A stretch of DNA of 64,000 nucleotides from an uncultured Bacteroidales bacterium (GCA_934728255.1 CAKVEC010000007.1:60750-124749); one strand, 5' to 3'. Numbered from the stretch's first letter, positions 52,512-60,350 are shown. Numbers and translations: made by a program. Notes: a model not told the origin generated them from the sequence alone.

Positions 52512-53098
52512 TGGTATATCGGGTAAATGAGATATTTTATAGTCTGCAAGGCGAGGGCTTCCACACCGGGCAGGCGGCGGTGTTTGTGCGCCTAAGCGGG
52601 TGTAACCTGCGTTGTCCGTTCTGCGATACCGATTTCAGCACCTACACCGAGATGACAGCGGACGAGATAGCAGCAGAAGTGCAACGCCTTGCCCCCGACC
52701 CGCAAGTGCTGATTATCCTTACAGGCGGCGAACCGTCGCTGCAAGCCGATGAATCGCTTATCACCGCTCTGCATGCCACCGGCAAACGTATTTGCATGGA
52801 AACCAACGGCACCCGACCGCTCCCGATGGGTATTGACTGGATTACCTGTTCGCCCAAAGAAGGCAGCCGCGTAGTTATTCCGCATGCCAACGAACTGAAA
52901 ATCGTTTACCAAGGCGGTTTATCGGACACCCCCGACAGCCGCCAAGATGTCGAGCAATGGGCAAAGCAGATACCGGCAGAGCACCTCTATCTGCAACCCT
53001 GTTCCTGCCAAAATACAGTGGAGGTCATAGATTATATTCTCCGCCACCCCCATTGGCACCTCTCCCTCCAAACACACAAATATCTAGATATACGATAA
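52511..53098 (+). CDS. queE: 7-carboxy-7-deazaguanine synthase (radical SAM)
   Basis: 195 residues from ATG 52511. Radical-SAM cluster motif CNLRCPFC (CxxxCxxC), then TGGEPSLQ and a SPKEGS segment. Members bind SAM and a 4Fe-4S cluster and convert CPH4 to CDG. The last gene of the operon; a strong bidirectional terminator follows. Confidence 0.96.
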   Translation: MVYRVNEIFYSLQGEGFHTGQAAVFVRLSGCNLRCPFCDTDFSTYTEMTADEIAAEVQRLAPDPQVLIILTGGEPSLQADESLITALHATGKRICMETNGTRPLPMGIDWITCSPKEGSRVVIPHANELKIVYQGGLSDTPDSRQDVEQWAKQIPAEHLYLQPCSCQNTVEVIDYILRHPHWHLSLQTHKYLDIR

Positions 53099-53108
53099 TA
53101 TCAGGTAC

Positions 53109-53155
53109 AAACAAAAAACACCCGCTTGGCAAAGGCAAGCGGGTGTTTTTTTGTT
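53109..53155. terminator. Bidirectional terminator, queE / pseudouridine synthase
   Basis: 16-bp stem ACACCCGCTTG / CAAGCGGGTGT with A-run before and T7 after; loop GCAAAGG, between convergent genes. Confidence 0.92.
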
Positions 53156-53171
53156 TGTATGGAAAATATTC

Positions 53172-54095
53172 TTATTTTGTAAACAAGCGGGTGAATTCGC
53201 GGGGAACGGGGGTCTCGAAATGAACTGTCTGCTCGGTAACGGGGTGAATAAACTCCAAGATGCGTGCATGGAGACAGAGGCGGTCGGCGGGCGAAAACTC
53301 ATTGCCGTGCCCGTACTTGCGGTCACCCAAGACAGGGTGTCCGACAGATGCCAGATGTACACGGATCTGGTTGGTACGACCGGTCTCGAGGTTCAGTTCC
53401 ACCAAAGAGAGAGGCAATTGGGCGGTGTCTTCGCTGTCGGGCGAAGTGGTTTTTACCACATTGTAGTTGGTAACGGCCATCTGTCCGCCATCGTCCACGG
53501 GTGAAGAGTAAACCACCGCATTGCGTTTGTCCTCGGTAAGCCAGGTAGTTATTTTGCCTTGCGGTTTGTCAAAAATGCCTTCCGCCACGGCTACATAGGT
53601 GCGTTTGGTAACCAGTTGCCGCCAATAGGTGCGCATATACTGCTGCAACTCGGGGGACTTGGCAAAGACAAGCAGTCCGCTCGTCTCACGGTCGAGACGA
53701 TGGACAACATACACCCCCGCACGCTGACTGCGGCGGCGGACATAGTTCTTCAATATGGAGAAAGCGGTGGTTTCCGTAGAACCCGGATAGGTAGGTACGG
53801 TGAGCAGTCCCTGCTTTTTCTCCACCACGATGAGCGAGTCGTCCTCATAGACGATACTCAGTTTCGGGTGGGTGAGTTCGATATTGCCGCGCCCGCTGAC
53901 CATCACCACCTTGTCGCCCTTGTGGAGCGGCGTATCGTGGCGCGTTTGAATAGAACCATTGACCGACACGCGGCGTTGCCCCAGCAGTTGTTTGACACTG
54001 GTTTTGGTCATTCCACCCATCTTGGAGAGCAGAAAATCCAATAGTGGAGCATCTTGCTCTACATGGAAAATAGTATCTTGTTTGAGTTTGTACAT
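53172..54095 (-). CDS. RluA/RluD-family 23S rRNA pseudouridine synthase
   Basis: 307 residues from ATG 54095. N-terminal S4-like RNA-binding part (KTSVKQLLGQRRVSVNGSIQTRHDTPL) and a catalytic part with HRLDRETSGLLVFAK, containing the conserved aspartate, and GRTNQIRVHLASVGHPVLGD. Which uridine is modified cannot be told. It lies 19 bp after pnuC. Confidence 0.93.
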   Translation of the reverse strand: MYKLKQDTIFHVEQDAPLLDFLLSKMGGMTKTSVKQLLGQRRVSVNGSIQTRHDTPLHKGDKVVMVSGRGNIELTHPKLSIVYEDDSLIVVEKKQGLLTVPTYPGSTETTAFSILKNYVRRRSQRAGVYVVHRLDRETSGLLVFAKSPELQQYMRTYWRQLVTKRTYVAVAEGIFDKPQGKITTWLTEDKRNAVVYSSPVDDGGQMAVTNYNVVKTTSPDSEDTAQLPLSLVELNLETGRTNQIRVHLASVGHPVLGDRKYGHGNEFSPADRLCLHARILEFIHPVTEQTVHFETPVPREFTRLFTK

Positions 54096-54114
54096 AGTTA
54101 TATATTTTAGTCTC

Positions 54115-54879
54115 CTATTCCGCTGCGCGGTGCATACGCATCCACGCAATCATTGCGGAACCGTTTACTATAAGGAATACGGTAAAGAGCAGAAGCGAAA
54201 ACATATTGCTGATCAACACATACAGCACCATTCCGCTTGCGCTATAGACTACCCACCAGATCCATGCATCAATCTTTTGGTAGATAAGCCAGAAGTTCGC
54301 CAATGTGGACGAGGCGATCATCAAGCCGCTGCAGAGTTTGAGCAGTACATGAGTATCCCACGCATCGTGCTGAATAAAGAGCGTGGCAAGAATATAATCC
54401 AATACCACAATAGCAACGGCGGCAACGATCGTCCAGAGCAATGCCCGCCCGTGCAGGTACTGCGGCACAAAAGGTGTCTCTTCTTTTACATTCTGCATTG
54501 TGCATTGTACATTATGCATTGTATTTCGCCGCCATTCAACGATGGACTTTGCCATAAAAGGGATAAAGACACCGAGTTGCAAGAAAACAAGGTCATAGTT
54601 ACCCTGCAGGAAGAACTGGCACGAGAGCAGCAATGCCATCAGAATACCACCATAGAAACCGGTATAGTTCCGCGGGTTTTTGATGGTCAGTACATACGCC
54701 ACGCCTATGACGCTGGCTGGGATTCCTACGATAAATGCCGCATTATCCCACTGCAGGAGTTGCCCCCGCTGAGACGGCACAAGCCATTCGATGAGGTATA
54801 GCACGGCAAACAACAGCAGAAACAGACCACACGAAAATAGAGTCTTAAAAAGCAACTCGCGGAACAATTGTTTGTGCAT
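54115..54879 (-). CDS. pnuC: Nicotinamide riboside transporter PnuC
   Basis: 254 residues, seven or so helices, from ATG 54879. KIDAWIWWVVYSASGMVLYV and NMFSLLLFTVFLIVNGSAMIAW near the end match the PnuC W-rich and Asn-containing helices. Residues ~118-134 (NTMHNVQCTMQNVKEE), between helices, derive from a GCATTAT-type repeat and probably form a longer loop. It imports nicotinamide riboside for NAD synthesis. Confidence 0.88.
   Translation of the reverse strand: MHKQLFRELLFKTLFSCGLFLLLFAVLYLIEWLVPSQRGQLLQWDNAAFIVGIPASVIGVAYVLTIKNPRNYTGFYGGILMALLLSCQFFLQGNYDLVFLQLGVFIPFMAKSIVEWRRNTMHNVQCTMQNVKEETPFVPQYLHGRALLWTIVAAVAIVVLDYILATLFIQHDAWDTHVLLKLCSGLMIASSTLANFWLIYQKIDAWIWWVVYSASGMVLYVLISNMFSLLLFTVFLIVNGSAMIAWMRMHRAAE
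54494..54525. repeat. TGCATTG short tandem repeat in frame in pnuC
   Basis: Period-7 run CATTGTGCATTGTACATTAT, encoding MHNVQCTMQN on the minus strand. Confidence 0.8.
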
Positions 54880-54908
54880 AGGCGGGGTATGATTTGACAG
54901 AGAAACAA

Positions 54909-54934
54909 TAAGGGCGAGCCGAAGCCCGCCCTTA
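54909..54934 (-). terminator. rpmE terminator with TTCG loop
   Basis: Stem TAAGGGCG / CGCCCTTA; on the minus strand the tip reads GGGC-TTCG-GCTC and is followed by TTATTGTTT. Confidence 0.78.
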
Positions 54935-54949
54935 GATATAACGCAAAAA

Positions 54950-55204
54950 TTACTTACGTTTGCGGTCGCCGTAGCGAGACATAAACTTATCAACACGTCC
55001 TGCCGTATCGACGAGTTTCGACTTTCCGGTATAGAACGGGTGGCTGGTGTTGGAGATTTCCAACTTGATCAGCGGGTACTGAACACCGTCAATCTCGATG
55101 CTGTCCTTCGTAGCAGCAGTAGAGCGGCTGAAGAACTGAGTACCATCAGACATATCTTTGAAGACTACCACGCGGTAGTTTTCGGGATGAATTCCTTTTT
55201 TCAT
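54950..55204 (-). CDS. rpmE2: Ribosomal protein L31 type B
   Basis: 84 residues. MKKGIHPENYRVVVFKDMSDGTQFFSRS and SNTSHPFYTGKSKLVDTAGRVDKF identify bL31. It lacks the zinc CxxC motifs of the classic type A protein, so it is the zinc-independent type B form. It follows rplI by 35 bp and has its own terminator. Confidence 0.97.
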   Translation of the reverse strand: MKKGIHPENYRVVVFKDMSDGTQFFSRSTAATKDSIEIDGVQYPLIKLEISNTSHPFYTGKSKLVDTAGRVDKFMSRYGDRKRK

Positions 55205-55239
55205 TGTCTTACGTTTTTTACAGTTTTACAATACGCTGA

Positions 55240-55683
55240 TTACTCGGCAACCACATTGAGTTTAATCTCTGCTTTTACCTCGCGGTGAAGACGAGCCACA
55301 GCGGTGTGCTCACCCGTTACCTTGATAGGCTCTGCGATGGTGATGACTTTCTTGTCGATATTGATGTCTTTGGCAGCCAGAGCAGCAGAAATCTGCGCGG
55401 TGGTAACCGTACCGAAGATTTTGCCGTCCTCATTAGCCTTAACAGCCATATCAATAGTCATACCGGCGAGTTGTTCTGCCAATGCCTGGGCGTCAGCCAG
55501 GAGTTTAGCCTGTTTGTGAGCCTGTTGCTTCAGGTTCTCAGCCAGTTGTTTGCGGTTGCTCTCGTTTGCGATAACGGCAATCTTGTTAGGCAACAGATAG
55601 TTGCGGCCATAACCGTCGCGTACACGTACGATATCGTTCTTGAAACCTAAGTTAGCAAGGTCTTGAATCAAAATTACTTCCAT
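55240..55683 (-). CDS. rplI: Ribosomal protein L9
   Basis: 147 residues. MEVILIQDLANLGFKNDIVRVRDGYGRNYLLPNKIAV is the conserved bL9 N-terminal domain, then the long connecting helix and C-terminal domain (FGTVTTAQISAAL). Third in the usual rpsF-rpsR-rplI cluster. Confidence 0.98.
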   Translation of the reverse strand: MEVILIQDLANLGFKNDIVRVRDGYGRNYLLPNKIAVIANESNRKQLAENLKQQAHKQAKLLADAQALAEQLAGMTIDMAVKANEDGKIFGTVTTAQISAALAAKDINIDKKVITIAEPIKVTGEHTAVARLHREVKAEIKLNVVAE

Positions 55684-55712
55684 GATGTTTCGTTTGTTAA
55701 AGGGTTAGACAA

Positions 55713-55979
55713 TTACTTCATCATATCGGTTACGTAGGGCAGCAAAGCCAAGTGGCGTGCTTTCTTAACGGCTTGAGCAACTTTGCGCTGGTACTTGAGG
55801 CTGGTTCCGGTGATACGGCGGGGAAGAATCTTACCCTGCTCATTGAGGAACTTCTTCAAGAACTCAGGATCTTTGTAGTCGATGTACTTGATACCGCTCT
55901 TTTTGAAACGGCAATACTTTTTCTTCTTCTGATCTTTGGTTTGCGGGGTCAGATAGCGAATTTCATCATTCTGTGCCAT
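55713..55979 (-). CDS. rpsR: Ribosomal protein S18
   Basis: 88 residues. IKYIDYKDPEFLKKFLNEQGKILPRRITGTSLKYQRKVAQAVKKARHLALLPY, in parts, is diagnostic bS18: see YIDYKDPEFLKKFLNEQGK and RRITGTSLKYQRK. It is 2 bp after rpsF and 29 bp before rplI. Confidence 0.98.
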   Translation of the reverse strand: MAQNDEIRYLTPQTKDQKKKKYCRFKKSGIKYIDYKDPEFLKKFLNEQGKILPRRITGTSLKYQRKVAQAVKKARHLALLPYVTDMMK

Positions 55980-55981
55980 AA

Positions 55982-56329
55982 TTAAGCCTCCTCTTCTTTT
56001 TTAAGATTACCACGACGCTTCTCTGCATACTCGAATGCGTACTTGTCAAGACGCGTAGTGAGGAAACGGATAACACGCTCGTCACGACGGAATTCAGTCT
56101 CGAGAGTAGCGATAACTGCGGGCTCTACATCAAATTGCAGCAAGGCGTAGAATCCCGTTGTTTTACCTTGGATAGGGTAAGCAAGTTGGCGCAAACCCCA
56201 CTCCTCACGATTCAGGACGGTACCACCATTCTGCTTGAGAAGGTTCTCGAATTTGTCAACCGCTTCCTTCATCTGTGGTTCAGACAAAACGGGAGTCAAG
56301 ACGAAAGCGGCTTCGTAATGATTTAACAT
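55982..56329 (-). CDS. rpsF: Ribosomal protein S6
   Basis: 115 residues. MLNHYEAAFVLTPVLSE and EEWGLRQLAYPIQGKTTGFY match bS6; the tail is charged (RRGNLKKEEEA). First gene of the rpsF-rpsR-rplI cluster, with a consensus promoter at 56471-56501. Confidence 0.98.
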   Translation of the reverse strand: MLNHYEAAFVLTPVLSEPQMKEAVDKFENLLKQNGGTVLNREEWGLRQLAYPIQGKTTGFYALLQFDVEPAVIATLETEFRRDERVIRFLTTRLDKYAFEYAEKRRGNLKKEEEA

Positions 56330-56470
56330 AATCTGTTAATGTTTTGATTGTTAATAAATAATTTTGCCCGTTCGCCGCAATCTCCGCATACTCTGCACAC
56401 ACTCCACGTAGATTTACTATTTCAGGAACACGCACGCGCATATAAGAGCAGATTGCGCCGAAAAAGCGTG

Positions 56471-56501
56471 CAAAGGTACAACTTTTTTTTGAAATACACA
56501 A
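56471..56501 (-). promoter_or_regulatory. Promoter of rpsF-rpsR-rplI
   Basis: Minus strand TACCTTTG (56471-56478) and TTG (56499-56501), 20-bp gap; leader of about 135 nt. Confidence 0.8.
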
Positions 56502-56560
56502 ATAATGAGCGAATTATGCAAGAAAAATAATGCTATGCAAATAGTATGGGGGGGGGCATT

Positions 56561-56615
56561 AGCGGCGCGTGCGGCGCACACAATGATGGTATTGTGCGCC
56601 ATTATCTGCCGAATG
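56561..56615. repeat. Palindromic repeat R3, copy 1
   Basis: GGCGCGTGCGGCGCACACAA then ATTGTGCGCC, then CTGCCGAA. The arms GGCGCACA and TGTGCGCC are complementary. A similar copy is at 59930. Confidence 0.75.
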
Positions 56616-56650
56616 ACATAGTAACTCGCTATAATACAGGCAAAAACAGC

Positions 56651-56683
56651 CGAATCACATACGAATCACATACGAATCACATA
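56651..56683. repeat. 11-bp tandem repeat (CGAATCACATA x3)
   Basis: Three exact 11-bp units; the unit resembles AATCACCTATC at 16931. Confidence 0.85.
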
Positions 56684-56793
56684 CACCTGACAGCGCGATG
56701 CTACGAACACTACAACAGGGTTAAGCAAGCCCGCAACAAAAAAAGAGGCTGCCGTGAAGCAGTCTCTTTTAAGATGTTATAAATTCTGACCGA

Positions 56794-57270
56794 TTAGAAT
56801 TTGTAGCGTACGCCGAGAGTGATACCTGAGTAGAGACCTGCGCCATAGAAGCCTGCGCCCCCCTCGCCAAACCAAGCACCGATATTAGGACGCCAGTCGA
56901 AAGAGAGTTCCAGCGGGAACCAAAAGTCGTACCCTACACCAACGTGTCCCACAACGCCTGCATAACCTCCGTTAATACCCCAGATAAAACCTGCGCCGGC
57001 GCCAACACCCATAGCCCAATGCCACTCTCCTTTGTTATTCCAAGGAATAGAGGTGTTGAACGGATCAATCCAGTCATAGGTACAGGTAGCACCGATACCT
57101 GCGAAAGCAGGAACCTCAACTGCCAAGTCAATCATATTGGCAGCACCGAGATTGTGCTGGTACGAAACAGAAGCACCATAACCAAGGTTAACACCGACTG
57201 CACGGGGCTGTGCGTTGACATACGCAACGCTCACGATTGCCATAACGGCAATAAGCAAGTACTTTTTCAT
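56794..57270 (-). CDS. Small outer-membrane beta-barrel-like protein
   Basis: 158 residues from ATG 57270, with a signal peptide (AYVNAQ). The mature part has alternating, aromatic- and glycine-rich strands (GVNLGYGASVSYQHN, WHWAMGVGAGAGFIWG, YAGVVGHVGVGYDF) and ends in GITLGVRYKF, with the terminal aromatic residue expected of an outer-membrane barrel. The family and function are unknown. No promoter of the standard form was found. Confidence 0.78.
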   Translation of the reverse strand: MKKYLLIAVMAIVSVAYVNAQPRAVGVNLGYGASVSYQHNLGAANMIDLAVEVPAFAGIGATCTYDWIDPFNTSIPWNNKGEWHWAMGVGAGAGFIWGINGGYAGVVGHVGVGYDFWFPLELSFDWRPNIGAWFGEGGAGFYGAGLYSGITLGVRYKF

Positions 57271-57314
57271 AAAACTAAATGTAATGAAATTATAAATGAG
57301 TTTGTTAGTTATTT

Positions 57315-58253
57315 TTACCAATTCGGGTTGTTGCTATAATAGATATAGGAAGCACCACGACCGACCGTCTCATAGGTGCCGTTGTAGTTGGTCAGTTTGC
57401 CACAAACCACCACAAAGTCGCCCTCTTTCACTTGGTCAAGACTGGTTAGTTTCTGTTTATTTTTGCCATACACCTGATAGATGTAGAATGTAGAATAAGA
57501 GGATCCGTCTATGGTAGGCGCAATCGTAAAGTTGGCATTACCATAACTGCTGATAGTTTCCGCAGTCGTACTATTCTTACGCACATACCCTTTGATATAC
57601 ACCTCGGCAGGAGTAGAGGCTCCGTTTGCCAATGTTTCGCACAATGTATTGGCTTGATAGACTGTAAGTGTACCTTCGGGAACATCTGCCCCTTCGGGGT
57701 CGGGAGTAATAAGGGTAGTGTCTACCTTTCCGTTGAAGATATCATTGGTGCTAGAATAGATTTGCGCCGCACCGCGCCCCGTAGTCTCGTATGTACCATT
57801 ATAGTTGGTCAAGTTACCATAAATAACCACATAGTCACCTGCAGCAACCGCCTCAGCCGCAGGAATACGCTTACCGTCCTTGCCCATTACCTGATAGGCA
57901 TAGAATGTGCGGGTAGAAGAGCCCGTACTTATATCGGACATATAAAATAAGCCGTTACCGTAATTAGCAACAGCATCAGCATGTCCGTCCGCTACGTTCT
58001 GCACCCAACCTTTGACATAGTATTTCTCCGCCGTACTTGCACCGCTTGCCAACTGCGAACAGATTTGGCGTGCTTCCGCTACCGTAATAGCACTGTCCGG
58101 GATGTCTATTCCGTCAGGTATCGGCGCTGTAGGGATAGCATCGGGGTTATTGTCATTATTGCCCGGGCCGTTGATATACGGAGACTCTTGGCAGCCCGTA
58201 GCGCAAAGGGCTACTGCCAACAAAGCGAAAAAGAGGGAACGAAATGATTTCAT
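57315..58253 (-). CDS. Lipoprotein with two OB-fold-like repeats
   Basis: 312 residues; ATG 58253 preferred over TTG 58256. Lipobox ATGC. After a proline-rich linker (DAIPTAPIPDGIDIPDS), two ~110-residue repeats each run 'VAEARQICSQLASGASTAEKYYVKGWV...' (partly: VKGWVQNV / IKGYVRKN) to 'GDYVVIYGNLTNYNGTYET'. Both repeats end with the near-identical LTNYNGTYET.GRGA. The pattern is the OB-fold-like nucleic-acid/ligand-binding domain frequent in Bacteroidetes lipoproteins (DUF6359-like). Its function is unknown; it is likely surface or periplasmic. Confidence 0.8.
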   Translation of the reverse strand: MKSFRSLFFALLAVALCATGCQESPYINGPGNNDNNPDAIPTAPIPDGIDIPDSAITVAEARQICSQLASGASTAEKYYVKGWVQNVADGHADAVANYGNGLFYMSDISTGSSTRTFYAYQVMGKDGKRIPAAEAVAAGDYVVIYGNLTNYNGTYETTGRGAAQIYSSTNDIFNGKVDTTLITPDPEGADVPEGTLTVYQANTLCETLANGASTPAEVYIKGYVRKNSTTAETISSYGNANFTIAPTIDGSSYSTFYIYQVYGKNKQKLTSLDQVKEGDFVVVCGKLTNYNGTYETVGRGASYIYYSNNPNW

Positions 58254-58319
58254 CAAGATGTACGTTTTATTGCGTATTAGTTAGTTGGGTATATATCGGG
58301 CTATATGCCGATTGGGTTG

Positions 58320-58350
58320 CAAAGGTAAATAAATTCTTCCGTGTGCGCAA
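58320..58350 (-). promoter_or_regulatory. Promoter of the OB-fold lipoprotein
   Basis: Minus strand TACCTTTG (58320-58327) and TTG (58348-58350), 20-bp gap. Confidence 0.78.
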
Positions 58351-58387
58351 ATATATAAGGTAAAAAGATATATTTTTACTAAAAAGT

Positions 58388-58418
58388 TTGTCTATTTCAG
58401 GAAAAAGTTGTAATTTTG
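58388..58418 (+). promoter_or_regulatory. Promoter of infC-rpmI-rplT
   Basis: TTG (58388-58390), 20 bp, TAATTTTG (58411-58418). Divergent from the lipoprotein promoter 38 bp away. Confidence 0.78.
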
Positions 58419-58522
58419 CGCGCTTTTTCGTGGAAAAGGCTTTGCAACAGCACTTTGCAAAAAAGCAGGAGAATGAGGGTACTTCGATAAATTCCCTCAC
58501 CACTTAACAGGAGGATAAAACT

Positions 58523-59077
58523 ATAGCAACAACACCCAACAGACCACAACGTGGTCGAGTAGAGAAAGAGATGCCCAATCGTATCAACGATAAGATTCGC
58601 GGCGTCAGTGAAGTTCGCCTTGTGGGCGACAATGTAGAGCAGGGAATTTATTCCTACCAAGCCGCTATGCGTATGGCGGACGAGCAGAACCTCGACTTGG
58701 TAGAGATTTCGCCGAATGCCGCACCTCCTGTATGCCGGATACTTGATTACCAGAAGTTCCTTTACCAAAAGAAACGCAAAGAGAAAGAGATGAAGGCGAA
58801 CTCCAAAAAGATGGAGGTGAAAGAGATTCGGTTCGGACCGCAGACCGACGACCACGACTACAACTTCAAGTTGAAGCACGCGCAGGAGTTCTTGAAAGAG
58901 GGCAACAAAGTAAAGGCGTATGTATTCTTCCGCGGGCGCAGTATCGTATTCAAGGAGCAGGGTGAACTGCTGTTGGCGCGCTTTGCCAACGACCTTGCCG
59001 AATACGGCAAGCCCGAAGCCGTGCCGAGTTTGGAAGGCAAACGAATGATACTGAATCTCTCGCCGAAGAAACAGTAA
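58523..59077 (+). CDS. infC: Translation initiation factor IF-3, likely ATA start codon
   Basis: 184 residues if begun at ATA 58523. The first in-frame ATG (58571) has no good ribosome site and would begin at PNRINDKIRG, whereas AGGAGG (58509-58514) stands 8 nt before ATA 58523, in frame and 16 codons upstream, giving ATTPNRPQRGRVEKE before the IF-3 N-domain. The rest is canonical (DNVEQGIYSYQAAMRMADE, LDLVEISPNAAPPVCRILDY, KVKAYVFFRGR). IF-3 controls its own synthesis in E. coli through a rare AUU start, so a non-AUG start here fits. It leads rpmI-rplT. Confidence 0.85.
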   Translation: MATTPNRPQRGRVEKEMPNRINDKIRGVSEVRLVGDNVEQGIYSYQAAMRMADEQNLDLVEISPNAAPPVCRILDYQKFLYQKKRKEKEMKANSKKMEVKEIRFGPQTDDHDYNFKLKHAQEFLKEGNKVKAYVFFRGRSIVFKEQGELLLARFANDLAEYGKPEAVPSLEGKRMILNLSPKKQ

Positions 59078-59085
59078 GTTCTTTT

Positions 59086-59160
59086 TGAATTTGTAAATGT
59101 GTAAGTTTGTAAATTTGTAAATGGTTTGCATTGCTGCATTTACAAATTTCCTAATTTACG
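59086..59160. repeat. ACAAATTT short repeats forming an inverted pair between infC and rpmI
   Basis: TTTGTAAATGTGTAAGTTTG then AATTTGTAAATG ... CATTTACAAATT, which can pair over 12 bp. A GC-rich block (59187-59219) before rpmI could be the L20 autoregulatory site, unproven. Confidence 0.6.
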
Positions 59161-59247
59161 GATTGAAAAAATGAACAAAACGGGTCAAAAGGCTTCCCCT
59201 TAGGCTGCCTGCGACCGGATTAAATAACTCATTAAAACAATAACAAA

Positions 59248-59445
59248 ATGCCAAAGGTAAAGACTAATTCCGGTGCAAAAAAGAGATTTACTCTTACCGG
59301 AACCGGTAAAATCAAGCGTAAACACGCTTACAAGAGTCACATTCTGACCAAGAAGACCAAGAAACAGAAACGCAACTTGACTCACGTTGCAATGGTAGAT
59401 CAGACCAACATGCGTTCCGTACGCGAGATGTTGCTGCTCCGCTAA
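59248..59445 (+). CDS. rpmI: Ribosomal protein L35
   Basis: 65 residues. MPKVKTNSGAKKRFTLTGTGKIKRKHAYKSHILTKK, in parts, is bL35: see KTNSGAKKRFTLTGTGKIK. Between infC and rplT as in most bacteria. Confidence 0.98.
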   Translation: MPKVKTNSGAKKRFTLTGTGKIKRKHAYKSHILTKKTKKQKRNLTHVAMVDQTNMRSVREMLLLR

Positions 59446-59477
59446 GTATTAACCACCAAAAAATGTAGTAAAGAACT

Positions 59478-59828
59478 ATGCCAAGATCAGTAAATCACGT
59501 TGCTTCGCGCAACCGTCGTAAGAAGATCATGAGCCTCACACGAGGCAATTTTGGTGGCCGTGCCAACGTATGGACAGTTGCCAAGAACACTTGGGAGAAA
59601 GGTCTCCAGTATGCTTATCGCGATCGTAAGACAAAGAAACGCAATTTCCGCGCTCTGTGGATTCAGCGTATCAATGCCGCTGCTCGTCTCGAGGGTATGA
59701 GTTACAGCCAATTGATGGGCGCACTCAAGAAATCGGGTGTCGTTATCAACCGCAAGGTGTTGGCTGACCTCGCTATGAACCAGCCGGTTGCATTCAAGGC
59801 TATCGTAGAGAAGGCTAAGAACAACTAA
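59478..59828 (+). CDS. rplT: Ribosomal protein L20
   Basis: 116 residues. MPRSVNHVASRNRRKKIMSL, then FRALWIQRINAAARLEGMSY and LADLAMNQPVAFKAIVEKA identify bL20. It usually represses its own operon by binding the rpmI leader. A terminator follows 36 bp downstream. Confidence 0.98.
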   Translation: MPRSVNHVASRNRRKKIMSLTRGNFGGRANVWTVAKNTWEKGLQYAYRDRKTKKRNFRALWIQRINAAARLEGMSYSQLMGALKKSGVVINRKVLADLAMNQPVAFKAIVEKAKNN

Positions 59829-59863
59829 TAAGCATATGCGGTTTTACGCCGCAGAATGTTACG

Positions 59864-59899
59864 AAAAAGCGCACTCGTTGTTGAGTGCGCTTTTTTTTT
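59864..59899 (+). terminator. Terminator of infC-rpmI-rplT
   Basis: Stem GCGCACTC / GAGTGCGC with loop GTTGTT, flanked by AAAAA and T9. Confidence 0.92.
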
Positions 59900-59924
59900 G
59901 TGCGTGTGTTATTGCAGAGACGGC

Positions 59925-59985
59925 AGACGAGGGCGCGTGCTGCGCACACAATGGTATTGTGCACCCCCGACTGCCGAAAGACAAA
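59925..59985. repeat. Palindromic repeat R3, copy 2
   Basis: GGCGCGTGCTGCGCACACAA then ATTGTGCACC, CTGCCGAAAGACA, matching the copy at 56561. Confidence 0.75.
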
Positions 59986-60194
59986 GATAAGAGTCTCACA
60001 TTGACGCGAAAGGCGTTCCTGTCTCCTAAGCCTCGTCGAAATGGGCTTGCGACATTGAAACTCGTTGTACGAGTTTAGGTCGCCGCCATTTTTCCTCTCT
60101 CCACAAAATAAATTTTGCGAAGCCTCTGTGGCAAGAAAAAAGGAATATGAAGCGTAATTTCTATTATGGGGACTATACACTATTTCCATTCAAA

Positions 60195-60350
60195 AAACGA
60201 ATATACTGCATAAAAAACAGGTTGTATTCTATGGAGAAAAACAAATTCTTTCTACGTCCTTTCTACGTCCTTTCTACGTCTTTTCTACGTAATTGCCCCT
60301 ATGAGGGCATAGGAGTGCATATTTTGCATATTTTTTGCATAAACTTCGCC
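60195..60350. repeat. 11-bp iteron element F (CTTTCTACGTC type)
   Basis: Core 60245-60293 with four units CTTTCTACGTC (x3), TTTTCTACGTA, between ATT and AAT; flanks CTGCATAAAAAAC and TGCATATTTTGCATA. The promoter TTG is 148 bp after the core. Confidence 0.88.

Larger units (their letters stand above)
56330..56793. other. Gene-free region upstream of rpsF
   Basis: 464 bp: rpsF promoter (56471-56501), a run of nine G (near 56548), repeat R3 copy 1 and the CGAATCACATA tandem repeat. I see no convincing gene. Confidence 0.65.

Noticed and set aside
56540..56560. Phase-variable G9 run controlling a gene
   Set aside because: It is intergenic, with no start codon or well-spaced promoter that it would modulate.
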